Part shown: piece by piece, positions 1 to 8,124 of the stretch
Layout: each line of letters opens with the position of its first letter
Numbering within the stretch: the first letter of the stretch is position 1
Notes under the pieces: model-generated
Database searches by the model: none
Told to the model about the DNA's origin: nothing
Seen by the model: the letters and a program-made list of their open reading frames with translations, nothing else
Source: Tolypothrix sp. PCC 7712
GTDB taxonomy: Bacteria; Cyanobacteriota; Cyanobacteriia; Cyanobacteriales; Nostocaceae
Length of the DNA stretch: 64,000 nt
Assembly: GCF_025860405.1 (NCBI RefSeq)
Contig: NZ_CP063785.1
Span: 2,542,001-2,606,000, forward strand
Reading direction: 5' to 3'
Made by a program: the position numbers and the translations under genes

Positions 1-87
1 GGCCAGGTAGAGGCAATGATTGCTCAAGAATTAGGATTATCTTTAGCAGAAGTTAAAAAATTGATTCGCTATCGAATTAAAAAATAA
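1..87 (+). CDS. 3' end of an unidentified gene (partial)
   Basis: An open frame enters from the left edge and ends in TAA at 85-87, giving 28 residues ending in LIRYRIKK. The tail is basic and looks helical (AEVKKLIRYRIKK). Too little is present to assign a family. It is called coding only because the frame is open from base 1 and its stop is followed by a repeat-filled gap. Confidence 0.35.
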   Translation, partial: GQVEAMIAQELGLSLAEVKKLIRYRIKK

Positions 88-115
88 ATACCGCTTGTTT
101 CTGCTAAATTAAGTG

Positions 116-265
116 CAAAAGTGTAAGGGAAAAAGGGGCAAGAAAAAACCTTTAACCCTTACCCTTTCTCCTGCGGAGACGCTACGCGTAGCTTGCTTCC
201 CCGTAGGGGTACACCTTTTCCCCAAACCAAATTCCGAGTTGAAAATCCTTAACCGAGCAGTATTG
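116..265 (-). repeat. MITE-like repeat, copy A (degenerate)
   Basis: This is an inverted copy of the family also found at 19012, 40415, 40558 and 58143. The right end (CTTAACCGAGCAGTATTG, ending at 265) is well kept and the left end is eroded. A nested palindromic module at 168-213, containing GCTACGCGTAGC, also occurs in copy B. No target duplication is recognisable here. An 85-codon open frame across the repeat is a by-product. Confidence 0.6.
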
Positions 266-359
266 GAACTGCACAGTTGTCTGTCTTCCTCTACACAAGA
301 TATTCCACAAGGTTTTATGATGAATAAAACCAGTGCGATCGCTCATGATGAATATTTTG

Positions 360-479
360 ATGTTGGATGACTTGCAACTTAATTTATCTAGTAATTGGCA
401 AGAATGGGTAACTGTCTTCGGATACTTAGGTTTGACAGCTGTTGTGATCTGGGGTGTGTTTACCGCACAGAAGAAATGA
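360..479 (+). CDS. Small single-span membrane protein, 39 aa
   Basis: The frame ATG 360 to TGA 477-479 encodes 39 residues: an acidic/polar N-terminus (MLDDLQLNLSSNWQEW), one hydrophobic span (about residues 17-34) and a short basic end (TAQKK). In-frame ATGs at 345 and 348 would add five residues. The layout is that of the tiny one-helix subunits common in thylakoid complexes, but I do not recognise it as a named Psb, Pet or Ndh subunit. There is no clear Shine-Dalgarno sequence. It ends 3 bp from the stop of the converging gene at 483. Confidence 0.45.
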   Translation: MLDDLQLNLSSNWQEWVTVFGYLGLTAVVIWGVFTAQKK

Positions 480-482
480 AAA

Positions 483-776
483 CTACTTCTTGAAGAAATT
501 GCATATCAGATTACCAGGGTCTTGAGGCGCAAATGGCACAGTTTCTCCATCTTCTAAAATTTTAACTTGAGCGCGGCAGTTATAAACTGCCATAGGCTTT
601 TTCACACCATCCACACTAATGGCTGCTCTATATTCCCAGTAATTTTTAGCGCTGCGTTGAATACTGAGAACGCAAATTTGATGTCCGTTGTAATTTCTGC
701 ATACAGACGCAGCTGCTGGAAAGGCTATTGACAAAGAAAGTATCAATACCGCCAAAAGAGTTATAGATCTGCTCAT
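483..776 (-). CDS. Small secreted protein, 97 aa, unknown function
   Basis: The N-terminus is a clear Sec signal peptide (hydrophobic stretch about residues 4-20, then FPAAAS, cleavage near residue 23). The mature part is about 74 residues with four cysteines (VCRNYN, QICVLS, YNCRAQ, NLICNFF), compatible with two disulfides in the periplasm or outside the cell. I do not recognise the family. The gene stands alone on the minus strand. Confidence 0.6.
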   Translation of the reverse strand: MSRSITLLAVLILSLSIAFPAAASVCRNYNGHQICVLSIQRSAKNYWEYRAAISVDGVKKPMAVYNCRAQVKILEDGETVPFAPQDPGNLICNFFKK

Positions 777-950
777 GCTGATCTCAAATGTTATTTGCGG
801 GCAATCATATCACTTACCCAATCCCTCCCGAAAAAATCTTGAGCTTAAACCGAGCCTATGTCCGAGAACTATGAGGATTTATGGCAAATTTTGTATCACT
901 TCTAACATATTTTTAATTTTATTGAAATTAACGCATTCTTATAATGCATT

Positions 951-1046
951 TTTTGAATATAAGGGTGTTAATATGACCCTAAAAAATGCGATCCTCGTGA
1001 GTGGGAATAAAGATGAACGCCCCCGGTAATTACCGGGGGCTTTTTG
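951..1046 (+). ncRNA. Candidate small RNA (~95 nt) with its own terminator
   Basis: A TATAAT hexamer at 940-945 lies about 75 bp before a very strong intrinsic terminator (1019-1045). The segment between has a small hairpin (AGGGT 962-966 with ACCCT 976-980) and no convincing reading frame. The terminator faces the plus strand, yet neither neighbour (minus-strand genes at 483 and 1080) is transcribed that way, so it implies a separate plus-strand transcript. No good -35 hexamer is visible. It does not carry the unpaired motif of Yfr1. Confidence 0.4.
1019..1045 (+). terminator. Strong intrinsic terminator
   Basis: GCCCCCGGTAA pairs with TTACCGGGGGC (1019-1040), followed by TTTTTGTTTG. The U-tract is on the plus-strand side only. 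Confidence 0.8.
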
Positions 1047-1079
1047 TTTGCTTGTGCAAAAGCGCTACACTGAACCCTA

Positions 1080-2576
1080 TTAAGCTTTAAAAGTCAATAC
1101 AGGACTCAACCTTGCAACTACATCCACCATATTGGCTTCTACCTGCACATCAATTACAGACTGAATAGGTTTGTAAGCGGCTGGTGCTTCCTCAATTCGG
1201 CGTTCTTCGCGTAAGGTAATGCAATCAACTCCAGTTAATCCCAATTCGGCTTCAGTGTGGGATGCGCCTTTGCGGTTCAGTTCAAAACGCGATCGCACTC
1301 TTCCTGCACCATGTGATGCAGAATGGCAAAATGCGGGATTACCTTTACCTACCATCAGGTAGGAATAAGCGCCCATAGAACCAGGGATAATTACTGGTTG
1401 TCCTGCATAAGCTGGACAAGCACCTTTGCGCGTTACCCACCTAGCGATTTTGGATTGGGAATTGGCTTCTTCTTCCGATTCTGCTGAAGGCAAGGTAATG
1501 TTGTGCGGTAAATCGTAAACTAAGGGTGCTTCTATATCACCGTATACTTCTCGCAAACGCAGACGTAGTAGTTCTGCTAACAGCAGGCGGTTAATAAAAC
1601 CATAGTTAGCAGCCGTTGCTTCCGCTTCTAAATAACTGGCGACTAGTTCCGGGTGAGAATGAGCAGAAAGGGGAAATATCTGAGACTCAGGGTATTTTAA
1701 ACCTTGCGGCCAAGCAGCCTTGGCTCTATCTCGCCACATTCCGCCAATGTACTTACCTACATTCCGCGAACCAGAGTGAATCATAAAGGCTAATTGTCCC
1801 TCACGCACACCCCAAGCGTGAGCAAGAGCGCGATTTTCGACTTTGTCCACTCGTTGCACTTCGACAAAGTGATTTCCCGAACCGATGGTTGCTAGTCCGC
1901 CATCACGTACCAATCCATCATCAGGAACCAATTCTGCTGGCGCAAGTTTCCAGTTACCATTCATCGAACCATCCAAGAAAATGCGATCGCTCTCTTGGGA
2001 TAGCTGCTGTAAATCAGACTTAACTACACTCCCCGTAGCGTTATCTAGCATCGCATCCAACCAACCGGGAACGCCATGCTGAAATAATGCACGCATTGCA
2101 TGAGCAGTCATAGTGACATCGCGAGTACCAAAGAAGTAATCGCCTTTCATGCGTTCTACAAATAAATCGCGCTTTTTGAGGAATTCATCGATTGTTAAAT
2201 CCGCAACATGGAGGCGCATCCCACAATTAATGTCAGAACCAACAGCACCAGGAATAACTTGATCGACAGTTTCCACCACTGAACCAATAGCAACCCCAGC
2301 ATCACCAGGGTGAAAATCAGGGGTAGCACAAGCACGACAGACACATCCACCCGCAGGATGGCGCATGTTAGCAAGATTTGCTAATTGTTTGAGTGCTTTA
2401 GCTTCTACAGGAAAGCCTTCCGGTAACAGAACTTCTGCTGCTGGGGTATCAGGAGAATTAGCAAGCCGAACAGAATAGGTGCGTAGGCGTAGCCCGTCGT
2501 AGACATCGCTGTAAGTAACATCTAAACCTTGTCGTCCTAAAGCACGCAAGAGACGTTGAAGATTTTTTGGCTGCAT
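1080..2576 (-). CDS. rtcB: RtcB family RNA ligase
   Basis: RtcB joins RNA 3'-phosphate or 2',3'-cyclic phosphate ends to 5'-OH ends, using GTP and Mn2+, in RNA repair or splicing. All metal and guanylate signatures are visible in order: GSDINCGM (Asp and Cys ligands), GSGNHFVEVQ, MIHSGSRNVGK, YDLPHNIT, and SASHGAGRVRSR, whose His is the residue that is guanylylated. At 498 aa it is longer than E. coli RtcB (408 aa), with extra N-terminal sequence. No rtcA or archease gene is adjacent, so it appears monocistronic. Confidence 0.93.
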   Translation of the reverse strand: MQPKNLQRLLRALGRQGLDVTYSDVYDGLRLRTYSVRLANSPDTPAAEVLLPEGFPVEAKALKQLANLANMRHPAGGCVCRACATPDFHPGDAGVAIGSVVETVDQVIPGAVGSDINCGMRLHVADLTIDEFLKKRDLFVERMKGDYFFGTRDVTMTAHAMRALFQHGVPGWLDAMLDNATGSVVKSDLQQLSQESDRIFLDGSMNGNWKLAPAELVPDDGLVRDGGLATIGSGNHFVEVQRVDKVENRALAHAWGVREGQLAFMIHSGSRNVGKYIGGMWRDRAKAAWPQGLKYPESQIFPLSAHSHPELVASYLEAEATAANYGFINRLLLAELLRLRLREVYGDIEAPLVYDLPHNITLPSAESEEEANSQSKIARWVTRKGACPAYAGQPVIIPGSMGAYSYLMVGKGNPAFCHSASHGAGRVRSRFELNRKGASHTEAELGLTGVDCITLREERRIEEAPAAYKPIQSVIDVQVEANMVDVVARLSPVLTFKA

Positions 2577-2586
2577 GAAAAATTTA

Positions 2587-2700
2587 CGGGAGTCTTGAAA
2601 AAGACTCTTGAGATTGAAGAGATGAAGAGACTGGGGTTCAGCAGCCGCGTCTCAAGTGTAGTAGGAGGTTCTTCCCAGGTTTTGGGGAAAATTATATTGT
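2587..2700 (-). promoter_or_regulatory. Structured leader upstream of rtcB
   Basis: Just upstream of the rtcB ATG the leader can form a perfect 7-bp hairpin (GAGTCTT 2590-2596 with AAGACTC 2601-2607, 4-nt loop). Further out, GAGAC/GTCTC and CTGGG/CCCAG pairings are possible in 2620-2680. No known riboswitch is recognised. This is inference from complementarity only. Confidence 0.3.
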
Positions 2701-3020
2701 AATTCTTTTGAGAATTCAGAGTCAATCAGCATAGGGCATAGTGGTTCAACTTCGCCTCGTGATCGCTGTGAATTTACATTTAGCAGAGTAGCTTCTTCCT
2801 TGGGGAGGATGCAGAAAATGTTACCTTACCTACCTTATAAGATTAGCGATCGCACTCTAATATTCCAAATACAGCAGATTTGATTGAAAAAAGTAATGAG
2901 TAATAAGTAGTGAGTAATAAGTAAATTTTCTACTCATTACTCATGATGTACCTCACTTACCTCAAAAGTGTTGTATCAGCCTGTGATTTTTCATGGTTTC
3001 ACAAAGTGAATAAGGATTTT
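2701..3020. other. Intergenic region with an inverted repeat
   Basis: No gene is supported here. At 2892-2941 AGTAATGAGTA is followed by its exact reverse complement TACTCATTACT, with internal GAGTAATAAGTA direct repeats. This is a small hairpin-forming repeat of unknown origin. Confidence 0.5.
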
Positions 3021-3273
3021 ATGATGACAACTGAAACCAACAAATTAACGGCATATCACTTTGATATATGCAATATTTTATATTCTCTTTGTACCAGGAT
3101 TAGTGATATTAATTTCTGGTGATTGGCTTTGGATGGAAGGATGGATTTTTGCAATTTGGTTTTTGGTGCTATCGTTAACGACAATGATTTATCTGTATCG
3201 CCAAGACCCAGGATTATTGCTAGAAAGATTAAATACCAATATAGAAACCAAATACTTCATTTTAGACTGTTGA
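3021..3273 (+). pseudogene. Remnant of an isoprenylcysteine carboxyl methyltransferase-like membrane gene
   Basis: ATG 3021 opens a frame (MMTTETNKLTAYHF) that fits the start of cyanobacterial ICMT-like membrane methyltransferases. The continuation (IFYILFVPGLVILISGDWLWMEGWIF and IYLYRQDPGLLLERLNTN) is in the next frame from 3061. The frame then stops at 3271-3273, before the methyltransferase domain. So there is one frameshift near 3060-3065 plus loss of the C-terminal two thirds. Family assignment is from the LWMEGWIF and DPGLLLER patterns and is moderately sure. Confidence 0.55.
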
Positions 3274-3299
3274 TTTTCATCCATCCTCATGTACAGTTC

Positions 3300-3341
3300 A
3301 TTAAAAATAAAAGACTTGGAGTTAAATAATCTCCAAGTCTT
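3300..3341 (-). terminator. Terminator for the E2 acyltransferase gene
   Basis: AAGACTTGGAG (3311-3321) pairs with CTCCAAGTCTT (3331-3341) in an 11-bp stem. On the minus strand it is followed by a T-rich tract (complement of 3300-3310), just past the stop of the gene at 3374. Confidence 0.7.
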
Positions 3342-3373
3342 AAACCTAAATTTCTTTTTTTAAAGAATCTTTG

Positions 3374-4687
3374 TTACATAGTCAAAGATTGTGGATTTGT
3401 CTCAATTAACTTAGCTAAATCTTGCAAGAATGCAGCAGCATGAGCACCGTAAATAATGCGATGGTCTGAGGTAATATTTACCTGCATTTGTTGACGTACA
3501 CCAAACATACCATCAGGGGTGGCTACAACTTGCGGGCGGGATGCGCCAATCGCTAAAATCGAACCTTGTCCAGGGGGTAAAATTGCGTCAAATGTATCTA
3601 CGCCAAACATCCCTAAGTTAGACAGAGTAAATGTACCACTGTTGTATTCGTCTGGTTGCAGTTGTTTGGCTCTAGCACGTTCTACCAAAGATTTCCAACT
3701 GCGGGATAGGGAATAAAGATCTACTAAGTCTGCATTCTTTAATACAGGTGTAATCAATCCGCCATCATCCATTGCTACAGCTACGGAAATGTTGATGTCA
3801 GAATGATAAACAATTCCTTGATCGGAATAGCTAGCATTGATTAGTGGGTGTTTTTGCAACGTTACTGCTACGGCTTTTGCCAATAGCGCTGTCATTGTTA
3901 CCCCTTTTGACTTAACTTGCTTATACAGCTTGTCTAGTGCATCGGTGGTAATTGTATAACCCACACGGAAAACAGGTACAGATAAGGTAGCTACCATGTT
4001 CCGTACCACTGCATTTTGGAAGGTAGTTAGAGGTACTACCTGACCAGGAACAGCGCTAGCTGCTGCGGGAACAGGTGCAGGTGCAGGTGCAACTGTCTTA
4101 GATGGTGGTGCAGCTGGGGCGGTTGTTGGTACAGATGGTGGCGGTGTAACTGGTGCGCTAGCGGCTGGCTTACCTTTATTTGCAGCAGCTTCCACATCTT
4201 CAGCCACAATACGACCGTAGGGGCCACTACCTTGAAGCGTCTTTAAATCGATTTTTAACTCTTTTGCCAATTTACGGGCTCGTGGAGAAACTACGAGCCT
4301 TCCTTCTTGATGGTTTGAGCCGTTTTGAGACGCTAAGGCTGGTGTTCCAGCAGAAGCAGCGGCGGCGACTGGTTGAGGCGCAGCAGGAGCAGGACTAGCA
4401 GCGTCACTAGAACTAGCAGCCGCCTTAGCAGCTTCGATTTCAGCTTCCGTTTCTACAATAAAAGCGATCGCATTTCCTACAGCCGCAGATTCACCAGCTT
4501 CCACTAAAATGTGAGCCAGATATCCTTCATAAAAGGATTCCACATCCATATCTGCCTTATCTGACTCGACAACCACCACTGTTTCGCCTTTTTCCACTTT
4601 ATCGCCTGGAGACTTCACCCAAGAGACAATTTTGCCTTCGGTCATGGTGGAACTCAGCGCCGGCATAAATACTTCGTAAATGCTCAT
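3374..4687 (-). CDS. Dihydrolipoyl acyltransferase, E2 of pyruvate dehydrogenase type complex
   Basis: E2 moves acetyl groups from the lipoyl arm to CoA in a 2-oxoacid dehydrogenase complex. The order of domains is classical: a lipoyl domain (residues 1-80, lipoylated Lys in ESDKADMDVES), an Ala/Pro linker, a peripheral subunit-binding domain (VSPRARKLAKEL to GRIVAEDVEAA), a second Ala/Pro linker, and the catalytic domain. The terminal motif reads SDHRIIYGAHAAAF, so Tyr stands where most E2 enzymes have Asp in HxxxDG. The His is kept. Length (437 aa) is normal. The gene is monocistronic with a terminator downstream. Symbols pdhC and odhB are both used for cyanobacterial homologues. Confidence 0.92.
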   Translation of the reverse strand: MSIYEVFMPALSSTMTEGKIVSWVKSPGDKVEKGETVVVVESDKADMDVESFYEGYLAHILVEAGESAAVGNAIAFIVETEAEIEAAKAAASSSDAASPAPAAPQPVAAAASAGTPALASQNGSNHQEGRLVVSPRARKLAKELKIDLKTLQGSGPYGRIVAEDVEAAANKGKPAASAPVTPPPSVPTTAPAAPPSKTVAPAPAPVPAAASAVPGQVVPLTTFQNAVVRNMVATLSVPVFRVGYTITTDALDKLYKQVKSKGVTMTALLAKAVAVTLQKHPLINASYSDQGIVYHSDINISVAVAMDDGGLITPVLKNADLVDLYSLSRSWKSLVERARAKQLQPDEYNSGTFTLSNLGMFGVDTFDAILPPGQGSILAIGASRPQVVATPDGMFGVRQQMQVNITSDHRIIYGAHAAAFLQDLAKLIETNPQSLTM

Positions 4688-4780
4688 AGGGTGGTTTCAG
4701 AATCAATGAATTTTATGGACTTTAACAGCTTTCACCAGATCGAATTGTATCTTGGTGTGAGAATTTTCGGTTCAGGATTT

Positions 4781-4902
4781 TTGGGGATTGGGGATTGGGG
4801 AACTCGGGGCCCTCTCTGGGGATAAGGGGTAATGGGGATTAGGGACTGGGGACTGGGGAAATAACAAACACCAATTACCAATTACCCATTACCCATCCCC
4901 AG
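4781..4902. repeat. G-rich intergenic repeat (GGGGATT type) and ATTACC repeats
   Basis: Runs of GGGGATT are followed by a module with GGGGAACTCGGGGCCC and GGGGATAAGGGGTAATG, then by CAATTACC/CATTACC units. The same module is present three times at 44461-44640. The rest of the 4688-5125 gap shows no gene. Confidence 0.75.
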
Positions 4903-5125
4903 GAACTTAAAGCCAAGATGAAGGTCTACATATTAATGCAATTCTCAAGGGTTCCTGTATGATGCAATTGCGATCGCCTAAGTTGGTTATATATCTTAAT
5001 TTTCTGCGGAATCGCTCACTAGAGCAAGGAGGATGTCCACAATCTTCAGGTAGAAGTTCAGCATTTAGGCTTCCATTTACAATCTAAAATTGATAATTTA
5101 CTGTTTGAAATTTTTGTTTAATTTT

Positions 5126-5674
5126 ATGTCAGTAAAGTGGAAATTGTTCTTGATTTTGATACTCAGTATGTTTGCCACTGCTGGCGCTGGAGTTTATCTC
5201 TCCCAAAACCAGCCATTTGCAACCAGTATTGATATAACTCATGGTCAAACTCAGCAGGTAGCAGCAACTCAGATATCTCAGAATATTGCAACTGAATCAG
5301 AGCGTATCCACTATAAAACTATACCCCTTGAAAGTATTAACTCTAATCTTCAAGGTAGCGATCCAGCTACATTAGCTCTGAATGCATTTGAAGACACAGC
5401 ATCAGATGTCGGAACACGTAAAGTAGAGGTAGTTTATCCACAGCGCAATCAGGCTTTAGTCACCATTACGCAAATTTCCCATAGTAATAATTTAGTTGGT
5501 GCAGTTAAATACCGATTTGAGATGACTACCTTCGGGCGATCGCTATTAATCACTTCGCCTCCTGTATGGCAAATTGTCTGGGCTGGTTCTCAAGTGCAAT
5601 GTTTAAGTGGAAATCGTTCCAGAAAGAATTTCAACCAAAATTGTCAACCATCTTATCGAGAAATCAGCAATTAG
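5126..5674 (+). CDS. Membrane-anchored or secreted protein of unknown function, 182 aa
   Basis: The frame is open from 5090, but the ATG at 5126 gives a compact N-terminus MSVKWKLFLILILSMFATAGAG, a signal anchor or signal peptide, so I take that start. The rest is soluble, with a predicted alpha/beta pattern and a C-terminal pair of cysteines (QVQCLSGN, QNCQPSY). I do not recognise the family. Its position before pstS may be chance, as a gap of 359 bp separates them. Confidence 0.6.
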   Translation: MSVKWKLFLILILSMFATAGAGVYLSQNQPFATSIDITHGQTQQVAATQISQNIATESERIHYKTIPLESINSNLQGSDPATLALNAFEDTASDVGTRKVEVVYPQRNQALVTITQISHSNNLVGAVKYRFEMTTFGRSLLITSPPVWQIVWAGSQVQCLSGNRSRKNFNQNCQPSYREISN

Positions 5675-6033
5675 TAGTTAGTTAGTCGTCAAAATTGCGC
5701 CTAGCTTCTTTATTTTGAGAAATAAAAAACTAATTTTGCAAAAATCGCTAAATCGGTGCAATTAGAGCGATATAGTTTTATTTTGGAAAAAACTATGAAA
5801 TAACATAATATTTTCAGGTATTTGTTAACTTTGCATAGTTTTTTTGTTGTCTACGTTTACCTGAAAAAATTAGCAGCTTGATTCATTACTGAACTACAAT
5901 CCAAAATTGATTGACTCTACAGCATCTGTGGCATCTAAATTATTAAGTTCAGTATTAATCTCTATTTGAATAGTCAGCTACACATCACGAGAATTGGCTA
6001 AACTATTCATTCAAGCTCAAAACTCACATTTCT
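5675..6033. other. Gap before pstS
   Basis: No gene is seen. It must hold the pstS promoter. I looked for paired CTTAACC-type Pho boxes and saw only a weak GTTAACTT near 5824, so phosphate control is not shown by sequence. Confidence 0.3.
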
Positions 6034-7086
6034 ATGTCTGCTCAACTTCAATTTAAGCGATCGGCTGGTTTGTTAGCCCTAATTGCTGTTTCGTTGAGTA
6101 TTTCTTCTTGCGCGGCTGATTCTAAAAGCGTCAAAGCTGTTTCTGTTGTGGGTGCTGGGGCCAGTTTTCCTGCACCTTTATATCAGCGCTGGATTGCAGA
6201 TTACCACCAACGAAATCCCCATGTAGAAATTAACTATCAGTCTTTAGGAAGCAGTGTAGGAATACAACAACTCATCCAAGGTACTGTAGACTTTGCTGCT
6301 AGTGATGTAGGAATTACACATGAACAAGCCGCTCAAGTCAAAAGGGAAGTGGTTGCTTTACCGATGACTGCCAGTTCGATAGTGTTAGCTTACAATATTC
6401 CGAATCTGCCAACTACGCTGAAGCTATCACGTTCAGCCTACACAGATATCTTTTTAGGAAAAATTACCAATTGGAACGATCCAAAAATAGCAATAGCTAA
6501 TCCAGGGGTAAATTTGCCGAATCTGCCAATTCAAGTTATCCACCGAACCGATGGTAGTGGTACAACTAGCGTTTTAACACAACATCTCAGCGCTATTAGC
6601 CCAGAATGGAACAACAAAGTTGGGGCTGGTAAATCTATACAATGGGCAGTAGGGATTGCAGCTAAAGGTAATGAAGGCGTTACTGCTCAGATACAACAAA
6701 CCCCAGGAGCTTTTGGTTATGTCGAGTATGTCTATGCCATACAAAATAAATTATCTGTGGCGACTTTAGAAAATAAATCTGGTAATTACATTCAGCCGAC
6801 ACCTGAGTCAGTAGCTAAAACTTTAGAATCGGTAAAATTGCCTAGTGATACATTAATTGCTTTTATCGCCGATCCCACAAATCCTCAGTCTTATCCAATT
6901 GTCACTTATACTTGGCTGTTAACTTATAAACATTATGAAGACTCAGCCAAAGCCCAAGCACTGAAAAATTTTGTTGACTGGGCTGTGACTGAAGGGCAAA
7001 AGTCTAGTGCAGAACTGGGATATATTCCTCTGTCTCAAAAAGTTGTAGTTCAGGTGAAGTCAGCTGCGAAAAACATATCTCACTAA
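6034..7086 (+). CDS. pstS: Phosphate ABC transporter substrate-binding lipoprotein
   Basis: This is the periplasmic phosphate receptor that feeds the PstCAB importer. The N-terminus is a lipoprotein signal with lipobox LSISSC, so Cys26 would be lipidated. Phosphate-binding signatures are present: GAGASFPAPLYQRWI, GSSVGIQQLIQGTVDFAASD, and HRTDGSGTTSVLT. Length (350 aa) is normal. No pstC, pstA or pstB follows. The gene converges on queF, with stop codons overlapping, so it is an orphan or additional PstS. Confidence 0.93.
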   Translation: MSAQLQFKRSAGLLALIAVSLSISSCAADSKSVKAVSVVGAGASFPAPLYQRWIADYHQRNPHVEINYQSLGSSVGIQQLIQGTVDFAASDVGITHEQAAQVKREVVALPMTASSIVLAYNIPNLPTTLKLSRSAYTDIFLGKITNWNDPKIAIANPGVNLPNLPIQVIHRTDGSGTTSVLTQHLSAISPEWNNKVGAGKSIQWAVGIAAKGNEGVTAQIQQTPGAFGYVEYVYAIQNKLSVATLENKSGNYIQPTPESVAKTLESVKLPSDTLIAFIADPTNPQSYPIVTYTWLLTYKHYEDSAKAQALKNFVDWAVTEGQKSSAELGYIPLSQKVVVQVKSAAKNISH

Positions 7087-7487
7087 AAGATATTATTTTG
7101 CTGCTTTTGATGACGCACTTCCACTACTGTATGCACATTCCCACGGGGAGTAAAATCTGCTTTTACTGTAGCTTCTAAAGGGTCACAAGCTGCGACAAAA
7201 TCATCAAGAATTTGATTAGCAGATTCTTCATGGGAAATATAGCGATCGCGGTAACTGTTAATGTAAAGCTTGAGTGCTTTCAATTCCACTACACGCTCAT
7301 CAGGTACGTAGCTAATATAAATTGTGGCAAAATCTGGATAACCAGAAAACGGACATTTACAGGTAAATTCCGGCAATGTAATACTAATGTCATATTTTCT
7401 ACCCACACGCGGATTCGGAAATGTAATTAGCTGTCCTTCCGCAATCTCGCGTTCGCCGTATTTAATTTCTGTAGTGTTATTTGTCAT
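7083..7487 (-). CDS. queF: NADPH-dependent 7-cyano-7-deazaguanine reductase (preQ0 reductase)
   Basis: QueF reduces the nitrile of preQ0 to preQ1 in queuosine biosynthesis. It is the short, single-domain form (134 aa). The catalytic Cys45 lies in FTCKCPFSGYPDF, with the partner Asp at 52. The QueF motif VELKALKLYINSYR (residues 67-80) and the downstream HEESAN are present. It overlaps the 3' end of pstS by 4 bp on the opposite strand. No other queuosine gene is nearby. Confidence 0.93.
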   Translation of the reverse strand: MTNNTTEIKYGEREIAEGQLITFPNPRVGRKYDISITLPEFTCKCPFSGYPDFATIYISYVPDERVVELKALKLYINSYRDRYISHEESANQILDDFVAACDPLEATVKADFTPRGNVHTVVEVRHQKQQNNIF

Positions 7488-7496
7488 TTGTTATAA

Positions 7497-7600
7497 GGTA
7501 ATGGGTAATTGGTAATTGGTAATGAAAGTTTATCTCCTTGTCCCCATCTCCCTCATCTTCCTCATCTTCCTCATCTCCCTTATCCCCCTCATCCTCATTA
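7497..7600. repeat. Short tandem repeats between two minus-strand genes
   Basis: GGTAATTGGTAATT units are followed by (CCTCATCTT)n units. Both are short repeat types that recur across this window. Confidence 0.7.
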
Positions 7601-7990
7601 CTGTTCCCAGTCTGGACAATTATTATCATCCCAGCCGTGAGGGTGCATAGCACAGACTAATAAGTTACCACCATAAACTTGTCCGTGGTAGTTAGTGCAA
7701 CCAATACAGGCGGGATTTTTTTCGGGTGTGGGTTCTACTGGATAAGGAAAACCGGGATCTACATCAGCCATGACATCTTCTAGTTCCCAATAAACTTCCA
7801 TCATGGGTTCAGTGAAGTCATGTAAATACTGGTCAACTTCAGTGGCTATTGTAGTCTGTACTTGTTCTGTAATTTCTTCTGTCAGTTCCAGAAAAGCGTC
7901 TACCATTTCACTCATTCCTAGGAAAAAGTGCTCTACTTCAACAGCCACAGTTTCAATGATGTCAATTAAATCTTTTTGCCACTCGTCCAT
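7598..7990 (-). CDS. Conserved-looking acidic protein with C-terminal Cys/His cluster, 130 aa
   Basis: Residues 1-75 are acidic and helical (MDEWQKDLIDIIETVAVEVEHF onward), likely a coiled coil or helical hairpin. Residues 93-130 form a Cys/His-rich module: ACIGCTNYHG, LVCAMHPHGWDDNNCPDWE. The C-x2-C, C, H, H and C pattern could bind zinc or an iron-sulfur cluster. I do not recognise a named family. The composition and ordered layout support a real gene. It is soluble, with no signal peptide. Confidence 0.7.
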   Translation of the reverse strand: MDEWQKDLIDIIETVAVEVEHFFLGMSEMVDAFLELTEEITEQVQTTIATEVDQYLHDFTEPMMEVYWELEDVMADVDPGFPYPVEPTPEKNPACIGCTNYHGQVYGGNLLVCAMHPHGWDDNNCPDWEQ

Positions 7991-8124
7991 AAAATTTACG
8001 TCTTTTCTGGCTATAAATAGAGCATTCAGTACGTCTTTACTGGAAGCAAGAGACTATACCCTAGGCCAAGTATATTTAAAAAATTGCTATGTTTTGCTTT
8101 AGTAATAAACTGCTGCTAGTTTTT

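Noticed and set aside
113..370. 85-codon frame at the left edge
   Set aside because: Most of it is MITE copy A; composition follows the repeat, not a protein.
775..1029. 84-codon frame on the plus strand
   Set aside because: It overlaps the start of the 483-776 gene, has no protein-like pattern, and runs into the terminator stem at 1019.
2537..2725. 62-codon minus-strand frame upstream of rtcB
   Set aside because: It overlaps the rtcB start in another frame and covers the structured leader; no protein features.
5780..6030. Pho box upstream of pstS
   Set aside because: No tandem CTTAACC-like octamers at proper spacing were found, only a single weak match.
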